A DNA stretch of 64,000 nt from Deuterostichococcus epilithicus. Taxonomy: Eukaryota; Chlorophyta; Trebouxiophyceae; Prasiolales; Stichococcaceae. The notes below the pieces were generated by a model. The model had not been told where the DNA came from. It saw only the letters and a list, made by a program, of their open reading frames with translations, and ran no database searches. The position numbers and the translations under genes are program-made. Positions 60,866-64,000 of the stretch are shown piece after piece (the first letter of the stretch is position 1; every line of letters begins with the position of its first letter). The stretch spans positions 620,009 through 684,008 of the forward strand of contig JAVTLE010000021.1 in assembly GCA_033439295.1 (NCBI GenBank), in the 5' to 3' direction.

Positions 60866-61551
60866 TCCAGGGAGGCGGAGCAGGCGGTGGTCAGGGGTTT
60901 TCCGCTGAAAAGCCCGCCGCGAACCGGGCTCGTTCGGCCTTTGCACGAGAGAGCGGACACGACGCTTGTCCAGTCATCTGAGCTGCAGTGTGCTGTGTCC
61001 CTGCACTTTTGTCTGACAATTCTTCGAGTAAGGGGATTTCTCTCGGCTATTTAAGACTGATTAGGACCATCAGAAAGGGCAGCAGCGCTCGCTCATGCTT
61101 GGCTTCATACGGCGCTGCGTAGACGAGGATCTGATACTGTGAGTTGAGTCTGCCAATCGATATTCCATGCGCCATAATTTGGAAGGGTGGATGGCGCTAT
61201 GAGTCTACAGGAGCCGTGGCCAGGAGCTTCATCAGCTGTGAGACCTTGGCTGTGTCCCGGCGCACTGAGCCTTTAAGCGTACTGTGGAAAGCACATTGTC
61301 TGACGTCCTACTGCTGAGCACTGAAATTGTGCATGAGTGCGGCAGAATGCACATGCCCTTCATGAGCATGGTCTGCTGCTTGCGGGAGAGTCTCGACTGG
61401 AGTGTGTGCAAAGACCGGGAGGGGCCACTAGGATTCGCCTGGCTGGCTGTTACACTGGTGGAGCAGCAACGTGTGTGCACGACATCGGTGGACACCAGCA
61501 TAAGATGGCATGGTGCTGTGGTAGCACCCAGTCGACCAGCACACACAGCGA
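60866..61551. other. Convergent spacer between helicase and P0 genes
   Basis: About 690 bp between facing stops. The minus strand has TGTAA at 61454-61450, about 100 bases past the P0 stop, a plausible polyadenylation signal. No coding exon recognised. Confidence 0.5.
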
Positions 61552-64000
61552 TCAGTCGAACAGCGAGAAGCCCATGTCCTGCGCATCAAAAGGTGAATCG
61601 TGAGGATACCGGCTCGAAAAAAAAGACATACATTGTTGCTCCACACTGATAGGTGAGGCCGTTCCCGAACACGACCACCTTGCTCACCGGGGTGAAACCG
61701 TGGCTCTGAAAGCAGACCGACAGCGAAGAAGTGGAGATGTGAGGAAGACGAAGGACTCAAGAGAGGAGAACTCACGTCGTCCTCCTCCTCCTCCTCCTCC
61801 TCGGCGGCGGCGGGCGCCTCCTCCTTGGAGTCGCCGCCGCCTGCGGCGGGGGCGGAGGCAGCGGCAGTCGCGGCAGCCAGCAGCTCCGGGTTCTCCAGGA
61901 TCTCCTTGATCTAAGTTGAGCAGCACATGTCAACTGTCAACGATCAGCACACGCGCAAGAACTGTGTGTACTATAAGGACTGGCATGCAGGCCGCCCATG
62001 GCCCACTCCCGTGACAAGCACACCGCAGCGAGCGTGGCGACAGGCGGCGCATGCGGCAACAAGCGTGCAATCATGCTGCAGAACGAGCGGCCGAACGAGA
62101 AGCCCAAAAGCGTTGGTTTGGTGACTCCTTGTTGCTCTGATACAGGACAAAAGCGCTGACCTTGTCGGCCTGGGGGAAGCTGTAGTCGGTGCCGATGGCG
62201 ATGGCGAGCACGTTCTTGAAGCCGTTGATGACCAGGTGCGGCACGGCCACCTGAAACAGCAAGATCAGCCAGGATCATGAATGGTCGGATGGCATTTGTG
62301 CCCATGGCACATTGAGCCCATATCACTTGGCAAATCGCTGTGGCCGATGCACAAGCGCCTGATGCAGCCAGACCGTGCGTACGCCGCAACAAGAAAAGCT
62401 GCGGCAGGCACGGCAGACGGAAACCACACCTCGGTGGGGTAGTGGGTGGCCAGCGACAGCGCGGTGATGTTGGCGAGCCCGGTCTTGACCTTGGACAGCA
62501 GGTCCTCCTCCGTGATGTCGAGCACCGACGGGCTGTACATGCTGCCCGACTCGAACACCTGCGAAGGTTTGAGGGTGCAAATATGGTGAGTGGGGCACAA
62601 GTTGGAGGGTGCGCGCATGCCGGTTGGAGTTCTGGGTTTGCCGCTGATGCGCGGCATCAGCAGCCGGACGTTCAAGACGTCTGCTGTTGCAGGCGCAGCA
62701 GGGTCCGGGCATTGTGCTGTTGCACCCGGGCGGCACGCCCAAAACAGCGCGGGCTGGAATGCACACCGTGGCAGTCTGAGCAGCACGACAAGGGCGGCAG
62801 CCGCATCTTGTGTTCAGTAGGGTTTTCAGTAGCTTTTGCTCAGAACCGCACCTGCTGGATGACCAGACCGTAGGAGAAGGGCTTGATGCCCAGCTTGGCG
62901 AGCAGCGTCGCCTCCGAGGCGCCGACCTTCTCGCCGGTCTTCACCAGCGGGCAGTCCGTCGTGATCTCGACCGTACCCTTGTTAATCTTAGTCGGGATGT
63001 TGAGGGCCTGTGCGGTCAGGCGGAGGAGGACATGCGTGTCAGCGCTGCCGACTGCCAATGGGACACGAAGGGCCGCACAGCGCGAGCCTTAATAGTGTGC
63101 ACCAGTTTGGCTCAGCTCATGACCCTGAAGACTCTTGAAGGAACCATTGAAATGTCAGGTCAAGTCGGAACCGGCGCCGACCTGGAAGAAGTTGGTCTGC
63201 GACGGGTCGAGTCCGGTGTTGCCGGCGGGCACCGTAACATCCACGGGGGCGATCAGACCCACGCGAGCGGGGGCGCCGACCTGCGGGGGTTGGCACAAGT
63301 CGCATGAGGCTGACGGAGCGCAGCAGAACCGGGGGATGTCATCCAAGCGAGGACGTCCCGAGCCGCTCCTGCGGCGCCGCCCGTCCGCTGCGCAGATGTG
63401 CATCACACGAGAGCGAACGGCACCCAATCGTGGGTTGCGCCTGGTGAGAATGGCCACTCTGCAAGTGGCTTTGAAGAGCGGCAGAGCAGGAGGTGAGGAA
63501 GTCAATGCAGCAGGAAGGACGTGCTCTGCCTGCGCATCTTGCCGTGAACAGCAGCCGGACAGAGGGACGGCAGGAGAATCGGGAGTTGAGCCGCACCTGG
63601 AAGGACATGATCTGCTCGCGCACATCAGGCAGGTCGCCCTTGGTGAAGATGATGCCGACATTGCCGACCAGGTAGGGCAGGATGGTGGACCACTTCTCGT
63701 CGCCGGTCTCCTCCACGTAGAGGCGGATGGAGCGCTTCATCATGGTGTTCTTGCCCATCAGCACGACCGACTTGCCGCGCAGGCCCTGCAGAGGCGCAAC
63801 TAGCAGTCAAGTCCAGTGCATGGTCGCGATGGGAATATGGAGTGCAGGGCAGGAGACAGCTTATACAAGGTGTGTCGCAAGGGGGGGAGATGTGGGCGAT
63901 GTCACGGCAATGTGCAGAGGCGTGACTTCGGGAGGCGGCTGGCAGCACATCGCGAAGGCTTTGCAGCGCATGGGAACCCACCGCGCGAATGTCCATGAAC
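61552..64000 (-). CDS. RPLP0: 60S acidic ribosomal protein P0 (uL10), 5' end outside window
   Basis: Core of the ribosomal stalk; it binds rRNA and carries P1/P2 dimers that recruit elongation factors. Exons on the minus strand: 64000-63982 (FMDIRA, partial), ~63788-63602 ([20 protein letters not shown] then [20 protein letters not shown]), ~63280-63155 ([20 protein letters not shown] then SQTNFFQ), ~63005-62855 ([20 protein letters not shown] then [15 protein letters not shown]), ~62560-62430 ([20 protein letters not shown]), ~62255-62160 ([20 protein letters not shown]), ~61913-61775 ([20 protein letters not shown], then an EEEEEEEDD run). The invariant tail DMGFSLFD is on its own exon (~61577-61552), joined in phase after the acidic run. 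The order and spacing match P0 throughout. The initiator Met lies right of the window. Confidence 0.96.
61781..61801. repeat. CTC (GAG) repeat encoding the P0 acidic run
   Basis: Seven CTC units on the plus strand, read as GAG codons on the minus strand, encode the Glu run near the P0 C-terminus. An acidic run here is normal for stalk proteins. Confidence 0.9.

Noticed and set aside
61700-61909. Plus-strand frame with an Arg/Pro-rich run
   Set aside because: It is the antisense of the P0 acidic tail (GAG repeat).
1-64000. Transposons, retroelements, virus copies, CRISPR arrays, rRNA
   Set aside because: No reverse transcriptase, integrase, transposase or capsid-like frame, no long terminal or inverted repeats, and no regularly spaced repeats were seen.

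Overview
This is a nuclear chromosome segment from a GC-rich, intron-dense photosynthetic eukaryote, most likely a trebouxiophyte/chlorophyte green alga. The signs are about sixteen genes cut by many short introns with GTGCG/GTGAG donors and CAG acceptors, a cycloartenol-type sterol cyclase (plant and algal lineage), two products with a plastid transit region followed by a lumenal signal, plant-like helicase and nucleoporin architectures, and trinucleotide repeats. The genus is inference. All exon borders were read by eye from protein family similarity, reading frame and splice motifs, so internal borders can be off by a few bases or miss small exons.

Layout, left to right: cycloartenol synthase (-, 3' end off the left edge); urate oxidase (+) with a peroxisomal SKL end; CGR1/CCDC86-like ribosome-biogenesis factor (-); three-KH RNA-binding protein (+); a basic Ala/Ser-rich protein whose two ends resemble RAD51AP1 (+); TMCO1 ER calcium channel (-); spliceosomal cyclophilin CWC27 (+); a small plastid protein (-); an orphan helicase-associated (HA) repeat protein (+); nucleoporin NUP85 (+); a second plastid, lumen-targeted coiled-coil protein (-); a DUF1308/C7orf25 protein with a nuclease-like core (-); exonuclease V EXO5 (+); a DUF218 (YdcF/SanA-like) protein (-); a 12.4-kb DHX57/DHX29-type DExH helicase (+); and ribosomal protein P0 (-, 5' end off the right edge).

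Genes mostly alternate in orientation, with 300-700 bp divergent or convergent spacers and two larger gaps (12.3-13.75 kb and 16.1-17.5 kb). The genes do not form one pathway. They are mainly housekeeping: sterol synthesis, purine breakdown, RNA processing, translation, nuclear pore and DNA repair. No mobile element, virus copy, rRNA or tRNA was recognised.

The most unusual signal is a recurring pattern of short tandem duplications (about 120-140 bp offset). Each spans an intron 3' end plus the start of the following exon, and the upstream copy is decayed and lies inside the intron: one in EXO5 and three in the helicase. Other leads are the RAD51AP1-like protein, an algal DUF1308 with a D...ExK nuclease-like core, and an HA-repeat protein without a helicase.
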